Shown in pieces: positions 1-7,339 of a DNA stretch of 64,000 bases. The stretch is taken from the NCBI RefSeq assembly GCF_013294025.1, contig NZ_JABSNL010000001.1, forward strand, positions 62,001-126,000, written 5' to 3'. Below the pieces are notes generated by a model. It saw only the letters and a list, made by a program, of their open reading frames with translations, had not been told where the DNA came from and did no database searches. The stretch is from Flavobacterium aeripolare (GTDB lineage: Bacteria; Bacteroidota; Bacteroidia; Flavobacteriales; Flavobacteriaceae). Within the stretch, counting starts at the first letter, position 1. Every line of letters starts with the position of its first letter. The translations under genes were made by a program, and so were the position numbers.

Positions 1-681
1 AAAGTCAAAATCAAAGTTACATTCCTGAATAACAGATTGCGTATTTGCAATGACTTCGGGATAATTTTGATAGGCTTGCAACAGTATTTCTAGGTCTACC
101 ATTACCTCGGTGCTTTTTGCATAATCGTCTTCGGTGAGTTTTGAGAGCACGGTATTGGTGTCGATTGCTCTCAAAATTTTATGTAAGTTGAATTCGGTTT
201 TTGTTCGAAAAGTCACCGGCTGTAAAATAACCATCTTAGCCATTTTAGCGTTCCATTCTTTCGAATATAATTTATTTACCTCTTCCGGTCTTAGTCCGAT
301 ATACTCATTTTTACCCAGTACTTCTGGTGCATTTTCAAAGCTATAAATTACAATTACAGCTTCCCACTGTGGCGCAACCATGGGTAACGGTTCACCACTG
401 AAATTATGTGCCGTTAAAAACCGATTCATTGCAGCAAGACCTTCCTTGTTTTTAGCCAAACCAATGTAGCGCAAATCATTTCCAGAACGGAATTCCATGC
501 CTACTAATGGTTTTATATTTGCCTTTTTACACGCACTAATAAAATCATAAATTCCGGTAACAGTATTAATATCAGTTAAGGCCATAGTTGTAACTCCCGC
601 CTTAATACCATGATGAATAAGATCATCGAGCGGAATAGTGCCGTATCGTAGAGAATGGTAAGAGTGACAGTTTAAATACAT
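1..681 (-). CDS. dnaE2: Second DNA polymerase III alpha subunit (DnaE-type, error-prone), N-terminal part; 3' end outside window
   Basis: Reading leftward from the ATG at 679-681, 227 codons stay open to the window edge, so only the N-terminal PHP domain is visible. It begins MYLNCHSYHSLRYG, and has ALTDINTVTG at about 34-43 and GMEFRSG at about 61-67, which match the PHP region of bacterial replicative polymerase alpha subunits. The first His of the canonical HxH motif is Asn4, and the usual TDH triplet reads Thr-Asp-Ile (36-38), so metal binding by this PHP domain looks degenerate. The main Flavobacterium DnaE starts differently, with an exonuclease domain, so I infer this is the second, accessory DnaE. 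It begins 19 bp after the dinB stop on the same strand and is probably co-transcribed with it under the divergent S24 repressor. Its expected role is translesion extension during the SOS response. The dnaE2 symbol is by role, not by proven orthology. Confidence 0.85.
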   Translation of the reverse strand, partial: MYLNCHSYHSLRYGTIPLDDLIHHGIKAGVTTMALTDINTVTGIYDFISACKKANIKPLVGMEFRSGNDLRYIGLAKNKEGLAAMNRFLTAHNFSGEPLPMVAPQWEAVIVIYSFENAPEVLGKNEYIGLRPEEVNKLYSKEWNAKMAKMVILQPVTFRTKTEFNLHKILRAIDTNTVLSKLTEDDYAKSTEVMVDLEILLQAYQNYPEVIANTQSVIQECNFDFDF

Positions 682-700
682 GTTCAAGCTATAAATTAGA

Positions 701-1882
701 TTACTGTTTTCTATTTAATATTTCGTTTTTGGTATTGGGTTTTAATGCTGCACCGGCGCATCGCATGACCGCATCAAAACCGTACCTGCTTTTAAGAGAA
801 TCCATGGCAGTGTACAGTGATAGCATTTCTTGAGTGTCCTCAAATAGGTTTATCTGGTACGTTCCATGCACTAATCCACTAAAACGGATTCCCACTAAGC
901 GCAGCCGCATACGCCTTTGATACAGCTTCTCAAAAAGTTCCATTACCTTCTCGTGAAGCTGATGATCAGCAGAGGTATAAGCAATTTTACTTTGCTTGGT
1001 CTCGGTGTCAAAGTTGGCATAGCGTATTTTAACAACCACCGTTGATGTAAGCCATTGCTCAGAGCGAAGCTGGAAAGCCAACTTTTCAACCATTCCTGAA
1101 AGCACCGATTTTAATTGTGCCATGTTGATGGTATCCTCAGAGAAGGTGTGCTCTGTGGTAATCGATTTTCTCTCGGTATACGGCTCTACGGCTTGATTAT
1201 CGACACCGTTTGCTTTTTTCCAAATCTCCAATCCGTTTTTACCAATCATTCTTTGCAGTACTTCGGCGGGCATTTCGGCTAGGGTTTGTATTTTTCTAAT
1301 CCCAATGCGAGACAATAATTGAAAAGTAACATCACCCACCATAGGGATTTTTTGAATCGATAACGGATTCAAGAATGGGCGTACTTGCTCCTCAGAGATT
1401 TCGAGATTCCCCAATGGTTTGCCTTCTCCGGTGGCTATTTTAGAAACGGTTTTATTAATTGATAAAGCAAAACTTATGGGCAATCCTGTTTCTTTAACCA
1501 CGCGGTCAGCCAGTTCATTTGTCCATTTATAAGCCCCGTGAAAACGATCCATTCCTGTAATATCAAGATAGAACTCGTCGATACTCGCTTTTTCTACCAC
1601 AGGAGCTTTCTCGCTAATTACCTGTGTAACATCGTGTGATAATTGTGAATACCGCTCCATGTCACCTTTTACGATTTTTGCTTGCGGACACAGTTTTAAG
1701 GCCATCGCAATAGGCATGGCAGAGCGCACACCAAAACGTCTTGCTTCATAAGAGCAAGAAGCAACCACACCGCGATCGCCACCGCCTATAATTAAAGGAA
1801 TTCCCTCTAGTTGCGAATTTATTAAGCGTTCGCAGGATACAAAAAAGGTATCCAAGTCCATATGTACAATTGCTCTGCTCAT
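701..1882 (-). CDS. dinB: Y-family DNA polymerase (DinB / Pol IV-like)
   Basis: The 393-residue protein is a translesion polymerase of the UmuC/DinB family. The palm carries the metal-binding residues Asp9 in HMDLDTFF and Asp102-Glu103 in ASIDEFYLD, so it should be catalytically active. Phe14 sits at the steric-gate position. A helix-hairpin-helix-like stretch lies around 175-215 (IPMVGDVTFQLLSRIGI), and the little-finger domain fills 245-360. The length is slightly more than E. coli Pol IV. It is the first gene of a leftward pair with the second dnaE, and its promoter region is shared with the divergent XRE/S24 repressor gene, which contains inverted repeats able to bind that repressor. DinB is known to bypass lesions with low fidelity. 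Pairing with an accessory DnaE recalls imuB-dnaE2 mutasomes, but this protein keeps its catalytic acids, unlike ImuB. Confidence 0.95.
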   Translation of the reverse strand: MSRAIVHMDLDTFFVSCERLINSQLEGIPLIIGGGDRGVVASCSYEARRFGVRSAMPIAMALKLCPQAKIVKGDMERYSQLSHDVTQVISEKAPVVEKASIDEFYLDITGMDRFHGAYKWTNELADRVVKETGLPISFALSINKTVSKIATGEGKPLGNLEISEEQVRPFLNPLSIQKIPMVGDVTFQLLSRIGIRKIQTLAEMPAEVLQRMIGKNGLEIWKKANGVDNQAVEPYTERKSITTEHTFSEDTINMAQLKSVLSGMVEKLAFQLRSEQWLTSTVVVKIRYANFDTETKQSKIAYTSADHQLHEKVMELFEKLYQRRMRLRLVGIRFSGLVHGTYQINLFEDTQEMLSLYTAMDSLKSRYGFDAVMRCAGAALKPNTKNEILNRKQ

Positions 1883-1904
1883 TATTTTTTTGATTTATAA
1901 AAAG

Positions 1905-1962
1905 CAAAATTAGCGCTGATTGTAACAAAATTAATTATATTTGTTGTTACAAATTATAACAA
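1905..1962. promoter_or_regulatory. Divergent promoter/operator between dinB and the S24 repressor
   Basis: TTGTAACAA at 1920-1928 and its exact reverse complement TTGTTACAA at 1944-1952 form a 9-bp inverted repeat. The second half-site also forms a 19-bp near-palindrome with TTATAACAA at 1954-1962 (one mismatch, 1-bp spacer). A Bacteroidota -7 type element TATATTTG lies at 1936-1943 for the rightward gene, and TAATTTTG is found on the minus strand at 1912-1905 for dinB. I see no good -33 element at standard spacing for either. The layout fits an autoregulated LexA-like repressor that also controls the polymerase pair. Repressor binding is inferred from position and symmetry. Confidence 0.6.
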
Positions 1963-1969
1963 AAAAATC

Positions 1970-2737
1970 ATGTCTATATTTTCTGACAACATTAGAAATC
2001 TAAGGATTAAAAGGAAAATTTCACAAGAGAAATTAGCTGAATCGCTTGCTATAACTCGCGGACGCTATGTGAAATATGAAGATGGAACCTCAGAGGCACC
2101 TTATGATATTCTAAAAAAGATAGCGCAGTATTATCACATTAGCATTGATTTGTTACTCTCTGTAGATGTGCGAAAAGTGCCAATCGATGAATTGTTGAAA
2201 CTAGAAGACAATCGTATTTTATTGCCCATTACCGTCAATAAAGATGGAGATAATTTTATCGAAATAATTCCGCACAAAGCGCGAGCAGGATACCTTTCTG
2301 GTTACTCAGATCCTGAGTTTATTGAGAATTTACAGCAAATTTCGTTGCCGTGGTTGCGCAACGGAAAATTTAGAGCATTCCCTGTAGATGGTGATTCTAT
2401 GCCTCCTCACAAAAGTGGTTTTTACATCGTGGGACGTTATATAGAAACGCTAGGAGAAGTGCGAGATGGTAAAACCTATATTTTACTTACAAAAAATGAA
2501 GGTATCGTTTATAAAAGGTTAAATAAGAATGGTAAAAATGCCTTAGTACTGCACTCTGATAATGCGTATTATAAATCATACGAAGTGAAAGCTTCAGAAA
2601 TATTAGAGATTTGGGAATTTGCCTGTAGTCTCGCCACCGAAGAATTTACTCCAGATGATCTAACTCCTGAGAGTTTAAAAGATGTTTTGATGGATTTAAG
2701 AAGAGAGGTGAGGGAAGTAAGAGCAAAATTAGCTTAA
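1970..2737 (+). CDS. XRE-family repressor with S24 (LexA-like) self-cleavage domain
   Basis: The 255-residue protein has an N-terminal helix-turn-helix of the XRE/Cro type (about 6-62, ISQEKLAESLAITRGRYVKYE) and a C-terminal S24 peptidase domain. Catalytic Ser143 is in VDGDSMPP and the paired Lys182 in GIVYKRL. A plausible autocleavage site is Ala106-Gly107 (KARAGYL). The C-terminus ends in a charged helix, perhaps a dimerising coiled coil. Proteins of this type act like LexA or phage CI: RecA-stimulated self-cleavage relieves repression of damage-inducible genes. It is transcribed away from dinB/dnaE2 from a gap full of inverted repeats, so it most likely represses both directions. The start ATG is the first codon that gives the full HTH. 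Confidence 0.92.
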   Translation: MSIFSDNIRNLRIKRKISQEKLAESLAITRGRYVKYEDGTSEAPYDILKKIAQYYHISIDLLLSVDVRKVPIDELLKLEDNRILLPITVNKDGDNFIEIIPHKARAGYLSGYSDPEFIENLQQISLPWLRNGKFRAFPVDGDSMPPHKSGFYIVGRYIETLGEVRDGKTYILLTKNEGIVYKRLNKNGKNALVLHSDNAYYKSYEVKASEILEIWEFACSLATEEFTPDDLTPESLKDVLMDLRREVREVRAKLA

Positions 2738-2777
2738 TGCCAATATAATCCTTGAAAACCATTATTTAAAGCACAAA

Positions 2778-2809
2778 AAAAAGTCCTTAGTTTTCACTAA
2801 GGACTTTTT
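2778..2809. terminator. Bidirectional Rho-independent terminator
   Basis: AAAAAGTCCTTAG (2778-2790) pairs perfectly with CTAAGGACTTTTT (2797-2809) across a 6-nt loop, giving A and T tracts on both sides. It lies between the convergent repressor gene and the histone-H1-like gene, so it can stop both transcripts. Confidence 0.9.
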
Positions 2810-2822
2810 AATAAATAACGAA

Positions 2823-2999
2823 TTATTTTTTAGACTCTTCGATAGAAAGTTTTCTAAATTCCTTTAGCATTTTTTCCATTTCTAAAGTTGATTTACGTGC
2901 TCTTGCTCCAGCAGCTTTAACTCCTTTTTCAACTAGAGATTCTGTTTCTGCAGTAAATGTTTCAAATTCAGCATTAATTTTTGCTACTAACTCTTTCAT
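2823..2999 (-). CDS. Histone H1-like (Hc1-type) small basic protein
   Basis: I start at the ATG at 2997-2999, giving 58 residues beginning MKELVAKINAEFETF; a 67-residue version begins 9 codons upstream. The core KAAGARARKSTLEMEKMLK and the ending FRKLSIEESKK match the short Bacteroidota proteins annotated as histone H1 or Hc1-like. The protein is helical and lysine/arginine-rich, consistent with nucleoid binding, although the family's function here is known only by name. It is monocistronic, with a terminator downstream (2778-2809). The TAnnTTTG element just upstream of the longer start would place transcription initiation near 3017, which supports the shorter start. Confidence 0.8.
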   Translation of the reverse strand: MKELVAKINAEFETFTAETESLVEKGVKAAGARARKSTLEMEKMLKEFRKLSIEESKK

Positions 3000-3023
3000 A
3001 TTTTTAATATTATAATTGAATAG

Positions 3024-3058
3024 CAAAAATAGAATTTTGCACTAGATAGCCTAGCAAT
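3024..3058 (-). promoter_or_regulatory. Probable promoter of the histone H1-like gene
   Basis: On the minus strand TATTTTTG (3031-3024) fits the Bacteroidota -7 consensus TAnnTTTG, and a TTG at 3057-3055 lies about 23 bp upstream, near -33 spacing. Initiation would fall about 18 nt before the 2999 start codon. Confidence 0.4.
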
Positions 3059-3059
3059 A

Positions 3060-3516
3060 TTATGTTAAAAATGAATTAATATTATACTTTTTGTTGCACT
3101 TCCCTTAAAAAAAACCGCTAAAAATCCTTTTTGAGCACTATTTGGCTGTTCGATTTTTAAAAACACACTTCCTCTTAAATTATTATAACAGCTGTAATTC
3201 TTCGACTGATATTGTAAGTAAGCTTGTTGGGAATTTTATAAAATTATAGCCAAATCCCATAATCACAAACAGCCTTGTTCGTTTACTTTTATACCCTATT
3301 AAAAGAACTAAAATAAGCTGTTTTAGCACATTATAAGAACAGTGCTTTTAGGTAAATTGTTGGTTTTATTCAAGTACATATGGGCTGTTTATTATTCGAA
3401 AAAAAAAACAACCAAGCCAAACAAACAATTTAGATTATCTCTTTTAATCAATTACAATTCAGATAATTATTATTTACATAAAAATATACAACGCAACTAA
3501 TACATCCCAAAAATTG
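3060..3516. other. A/T-rich non-coding spacer
   Basis: No ORF, RNA gene or strong hairpin is visible in this roughly 450-bp stretch. It is very A/T-rich, with a 10-A run near 3400, and presumably carries the promoter of the FAD/NAD(P)-binding protein gene, though I could not identify a clear -7/-33 pair. Confidence 0.5.
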
Positions 3517-5229
3517 ATGAAAGCTAAAAGACGCATTGCGATAGTAGGAGGAGGCCCTAGTGGACTGTTTCTTTATAAAAGATTATTAGAAACTGGAAAC
3601 AGCAATTTTGAAGTAGAAATATTTGAAAAGAAAGCCGTTTTAGGTGCTGGAATGCCCTACAGTACAGAAGGAGCAAATGACGAACATGTAACTAATATTT
3701 CTGATAATGAAACGCCAGAATTAGTTACATCAATAGGCGAGTGGCTACAAACGGTGCCTCAAGAACTGCTGGAGCGATTTGATATAAAAATTGAAAATTT
3801 TAATGAGTATAAAGTGCTTCCAAGACTACTTTTTGGGTATTATTTGACTGCACAATTTGATTTATTACAAGAAATCGCTGTGAAAATGGGTATCGAAACG
3901 CTTGTTCGCTATGAAACTCCGGTAGTAGATATCGATTATGACCAAGAAAACAAAATTGTTTGGGTAGCTACTGCCAATGAAAAAATACGTTTTGATGATG
4001 TGGTTATTTGTACTGGTCATTCTTGGCCATCTCGTTTTGAAGGAAAATTTGAGGGTTGTTTTGATTCGCCTTATCCCCCGGCAAAAGTAGCGTTAAAAGT
4101 GAACCATGCGGTGGCTGTAAGAGGAGCTTCCTTGACGGCTGTAGATGCCATAAGGACGCTCGCAAGAGAAAATGGTGCTTTTCATAAAGAAGAAAACGGA
4201 AGCTTTACCTATACCTTAAATGAAGAAAGTAAAGACTTAAAAATAGTAATGCATTCTCGCGGTGGCTTGCTGCCAGCAGTTAGGTTTCACCTTGAAGATT
4301 CTCATTTATCAAATGACTCGTTATTAACTGAGGACGAAATCAACGTGCATAAAAAAGGGAATGGCGGTTTTTTATCACTCGATTATTTATTCCAAAAAGA
4401 TTTTAAAGACATTTTTAGAGACAAAGATCCCGAGTTTCACGCTAAAATCAAGGATTTAAGTATCGAAGAGTTTGTAGACGAAATGATGGATTTACGTCTT
4501 ACCCTAGATCCATTTTTATTACTTAAAGCAGAATACACCGAAGCCGAGAAGTCCATTAAAAGACACCAATCTATTTACTGGAAAGAGATGTTAGCGGTAT
4601 TGAGTTTTGCTATGAACCACCCAGCCAAATACTTTTCGGCAGAAGACATGCAGCGTTTACAAAAAGTGTTGATGCCATTGATTTCTATAGTAATTGCCTT
4701 TGTTCCTCAAGCCTCTTGTGTTGAATTAATGGCGCTCTATCATGCAGGTATTTTATCGATACAAGCGGTGGGTTTTGATAGTGAAGTAGTCCCACAAGAA
4801 CAAGGAGGAATTGTCTACAAATTCATGGACGACAATAAAAAACCACAGTCTGTTTATTATAAAACATTTATTGATTGTGTAGGGCAGCCGCATTTATCTT
4901 ATGAAGATTTTCCGTTTGCGAGTTTGAAGAAACAAAAAGCAGTTAGTCCAGCAAAACTAAGATACCAGTCAGAAGCAGTCGCTATTGAAGCGATGAATGC
5001 AGGAAATAGTTTTATAGAATCAGACGCGTCAGGAAATTACTACTTGAACGTTTCAGGAATAAGTATTAATGACCATTTCCAAATATTAGATCATTACGGT
5101 GCTTATAATGACCAAATCTATATTATGGCGGTTCCTTATATAGGTGGGTTTAATCCAGATTATTCTGGTTTGGATTTTTGTGAGGCGACATCACAACGTA
5201 TTGTCAATGCTATTTTTACAGCTGTATAG
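3517..5229 (+). CDS. FAD/NAD(P)-binding protein (NAD_binding_9 type)
   Basis: This is a flavoprotein-like protein of 570 residues when read from the ATG at 3517 (a TTG lies one codon upstream). The N-terminus RRIAIVGGGPSGLFLYKRL is a dinucleotide-binding Rossmann fold with GxGxxG, followed by an acidic end to the second strand (EVEIFEKK). A second nucleotide-like segment is near 148-185 (DDVVICTGHSWPSRF). The pattern fits the FAD-NAD(P)-binding family PF13454, found in uncharacterised Bacteroidota and proteobacterial proteins. The substrate is unknown. There is no signal peptide or membrane segment, so it should be cytoplasmic. The gene stands alone, followed by a hairpin at 5267-5294. Confidence 0.8.
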   Translation: MKAKRRIAIVGGGPSGLFLYKRLLETGNSNFEVEIFEKKAVLGAGMPYSTEGANDEHVTNISDNETPELVTSIGEWLQTVPQELLERFDIKIENFNEYKVLPRLLFGYYLTAQFDLLQEIAVKMGIETLVRYETPVVDIDYDQENKIVWVATANEKIRFDDVVICTGHSWPSRFEGKFEGCFDSPYPPAKVALKVNHAVAVRGASLTAVDAIRTLARENGAFHKEENGSFTYTLNEESKDLKIVMHSRGGLLPAVRFHLEDSHLSNDSLLTEDEINVHKKGNGGFLSLDYLFQKDFKDIFRDKDPEFHAKIKDLSIEEFVDEMMDLRLTLDPFLLLKAEYTEAEKSIKRHQSIYWKEMLAVLSFAMNHPAKYFSAEDMQRLQKVLMPLISIVIAFVPQASCVELMALYHAGILSIQAVGFDSEVVPQEQGGIVYKFMDDNKKPQSVYYKTFIDCVGQPHLSYEDFPFASLKKQKAVSPAKLRYQSEAVAIEAMNAGNSFIESDASGNYYLNVSGISINDHFQILDHYGAYNDQIYIMAVPYIGGFNPDYSGLDFCEATSQRIVNAIFTAV

Positions 5230-5266
5230 TATTTAGTTTTAAAACAGCATTTATACAATCACTTTA

Positions 5267-5294
5267 CCACAGATTAATAGTATTTAATCTGTGG
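5267..5294 (+). terminator. Hairpin terminator, repeat-like
   Basis: CCACAGATTAA (5267-5277) and TTAATCTGTGG (5284-5294) form a perfect 11-bp stem with a 6-nt loop, followed by a weakly T-rich tail. The words 'cagatt' and 'aatctgtgg' recur in other intergenic repeats of this window (57.2 and 62.5 kb), so the hairpin may derive from an interspersed repeat. Confidence 0.65.
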
Positions 5295-5615
5295 CATTTT
5301 AATTTTCTCTCCTTATTATATTTTGAAGTTATAACTACTTGCTTTTAGCTGAGCTACATTTATTCGAATAAAAGAGCAGCATAAGTGAGTAGCTCTATGT
5401 TAGAAACATAATTATTAAATTAATTCTTAGAATACAGTTTTATTGGGAACCTCACTATTAGTAAGCCATAAGGAGATAATGATAAAAGTAAAAAGTTATA
5501 AGCTTACGCCAAAATACTGTAAGAAATTTTGCTGTTGTCAGATCTAAATTTGCATCGGCAATAAAGTACAAAAGGGTACAGCCATTAAAATTAATTAGAT
5601 TTAAAATATAGAATC
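5295..5615. other. Non-coding spacer with candidate promoter for the DUF1810 gene
   Basis: No ORF is visible. TAAATTTG at 5545-5552 fits the -7 consensus TAnnTTTG and would give a leader of about 55 nt, but the nearest TTTTG (5527-5531) is too close for a normal -33 element. Confidence 0.4.
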
Positions 5616-6074
5616 ATGTCTTATTCAAACATTGAATTGCAACGTTTTTTAGAAGCACAAAATAAATTATATACTACTGCATTATCAGAATTAAAAAGAG
5701 GGAAAAAAGAAACACACTGGATGTGGTTTGTATTTCCACAATATAGAGGTTTAGGAAAAAGCAACGTCTCTGATTACTACGGAATCAAAGATTTAGACGA
5801 AGCAAATCGTTACATGCAGCATCCAGTACTTTCAAGAAATTTGATTGAAGCAACAGGCTTATTATTAGAATACAAGAAAAAATCAGCTGAAGGTATTTTA
5901 GGTGATTTGGGTGCGATGAAATTACTGTCATCAATGACACTATTTAGCCAAACCGAGAATGCAAATCCTATTTTTCAAGAAGTAATTGATACTTTCTTTT
6001 TTGGTTGTATCGATGCCAAAACAGCAAGCTTAATACACGCTGAGCCATCATCAATTCTAGCTGTAGCCGTTTAA
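5616..6074 (+). CDS. DUF1810 family protein
   Basis: The 152-residue protein has the hallmarks of the DUF1810 family (PF08837): an N-terminal LQRFLEAQNKLYTTALSELK helix, the HWMWFVFPQYRGLG block at about 33-46, the YGI-DLDEANRYMQHPVLS block, and LGDLGAMKLLSSMTLF near 98-113. No catalytic function is established for the family as far as I know. The protein is soluble, with no signal peptide. It stands alone between the FAD-binding protein and the oppositely oriented dehydrogenase. Confidence 0.85.
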   Translation: MSYSNIELQRFLEAQNKLYTTALSELKRGKKETHWMWFVFPQYRGLGKSNVSDYYGIKDLDEANRYMQHPVLSRNLIEATGLLLEYKKKSAEGILGDLGAMKLLSSMTLFSQTENANPIFQEVIDTFFFGCIDAKTASLIHAEPSSILAVAV

Positions 6075-6147
6075 ATAATAGATTAAAACCATTAGTTTTT
6101 ACGCTAGCTTAAATACACTTTTTAAATAACTTCTCCCTAATAAAAAA

Positions 6148-6169
6148 GGCCACCTCAATCGAGATGGCC
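6148..6169. terminator. Bidirectional terminator between convergent genes
   Basis: GGCCACCTC (6148-6156) pairs with GAGATGGCC (6161-6169) over a 4-nt loop. The one non-Watson-Crick position becomes a G-U wobble on the leftward transcript, so the hairpin is better for the minus-strand dehydrogenase gene. A and T tracts flank both sides. Confidence 0.8.
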
Positions 6170-6209
6170 TTTTACATGACTACTAATTAAGAGTTTTATC
6201 TCAATTGTA

Positions 6210-7031
6210 TTATTTTTTAGATTTGTCAATTTCGTTCGTTTGAATTTCGTACTGACGGTCTTGATATTCTTTACACATTGCCACAAATTCCTCAGTGTGT
6301 ATGGTTCTAAAGTTGTGATTTTCTTGCGGAATGATTTCGACCATTTTATCAATCATCACTTGTGGATCTAATTGCATTTTCCCCATTTGTTTCGCTGCTT
6401 TTTCAATATCTTTTTTAGGAGTAAAGTGTACGTCTTCATCAAACCATTGTTTGTAAGAATCATAAGCGCGATCGTTAAAACCAGTTTCGAATGGCCCTGG
6501 ATTGATAGTTGCCACTGTCACTCCAAAAGGTTGCAATTCATCACGTAAACATTGAACAACGGCCTCAAGCGCGTGCTTTGATGCATTATACGCCCCTAAA
6601 AACGGATTAGTCACTAATCCAGCAATCGATGAAAGAAAAATAACTTTCCCTTTTTTCTTTTCAACCATTTTTTTAATAAAAGGCTGTGAAAATTCAAGTG
6701 TTCCAAAGGTATTCACCTCCATCACTTCTCTAAGATAATTTACGGGAATCTCAGCCATAGGTCCGGTTTCGGCTCTACCAGCATTGTTTACTAAAATATC
6801 AATATCGTATTGCCACGCTCTTTTGCGGTCAATAGGATCTAAGATGTCTATTTTTATTAATTCAATTTGTTTTTTATAATCGGTGTCTGCTAATTCTTCT
6901 TTAAATCGAGACATTTGTTCCCATGTATGCACGGCAGCAATCACTTTGTGCCCTTGTTGTGCTAGTCCTATTGCTGTTCCTTTTCCTAATCCTGATCCTG
7001 CTCCTGTGATAAATATTGTTTGCTTTTTCAT
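6210..7031 (-). CDS. Short-chain dehydrogenase/reductase (SDR)
   Basis: This is a classical SDR of 273 residues. The cofactor motif TGAGSGLG is at 9-16, NNAG at 82-85, the active-site serine region FLSSIAG at 132-138, and the catalytic pair Tyr148-x3-Lys152 in AYNASKHA. The protein should oxidise or reduce an alcohol or ketone with NAD(P)(H); the substrate cannot be read from sequence. The C-terminal segment VSQENHNFRT-like tail (about 238-250) resembles the oxidoreductases often called 'SDR family oxidoreductase' in Bacteroidota. It is a single gene with a terminator 40 bp downstream. Confidence 0.88.
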   Translation of the reverse strand: MKKQTIFITGAGSGLGKGTAIGLAQQGHKVIAAVHTWEQMSRFKEELADTDYKKQIELIKIDILDPIDRKRAWQYDIDILVNNAGRAETGPMAEIPVNYLREVMEVNTFGTLEFSQPFIKKMVEKKKGKVIFLSSIAGLVTNPFLGAYNASKHALEAVVQCLRDELQPFGVTVATINPGPFETGFNDRAYDSYKQWFDEDVHFTPKKDIEKAAKQMGKMQLDPQVMIDKMVEIIPQENHNFRTIHTEEFVAMCKEYQDRQYEIQTNEIDKSKK

Positions 7032-7339
7032 TTTGCTTGTATTAAAATTATTTTAGTACAGTAAAATTAAGGCTCTTAAAAAGGGAATGGGTTATGGTAC
7101 TTTTTACATTAGTTATAATATTCATAGTGATGATCAGTAAATATTATATCATATTGTACACTTTTAGATTCGGAAAATTATATTGATGCTATCAGCTAAT
7201 GTACTGTATAAGCGAAATGCATTTTTATTTAAAAAAAATGTAAACTAAGTTTTTACTTACTTTCGTTTTAGGGTTTAAATGCCTAAGTTTGGTAATTGGA
7301 CAAATATTGTTTTTTATTTATACTTTAAGAACTTTTTTA
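7032..7339 (+). promoter_or_regulatory. Intergenic region with probable hsdR promoter
   Basis: TAAGTTTG at 7284-7291 matches the -7 consensus TAnnTTTG, with a weak TTTCG at about 7259-7263 in the -33 position. Initiation near 7298 would give a leader of about 42 nt to the ATG at 7340 and would leave the upstream TTG at 7289 outside the transcript. This is the main reason I prefer the ATG start for hsdR. No other feature is visible. Confidence 0.45.

Noticed and set aside
134..346. 70-codon rightward ORF at the left edge
   Set aside because: It lies antisense to the open dnaE-type reading frame, which has clear homology.
7289..7339. TTG start adding 17 residues to HsdR
   Set aside because: The extension is a hydrophobic stretch unlike HsdR N-termini, and the likely -7 promoter element overlaps the TTG codon.
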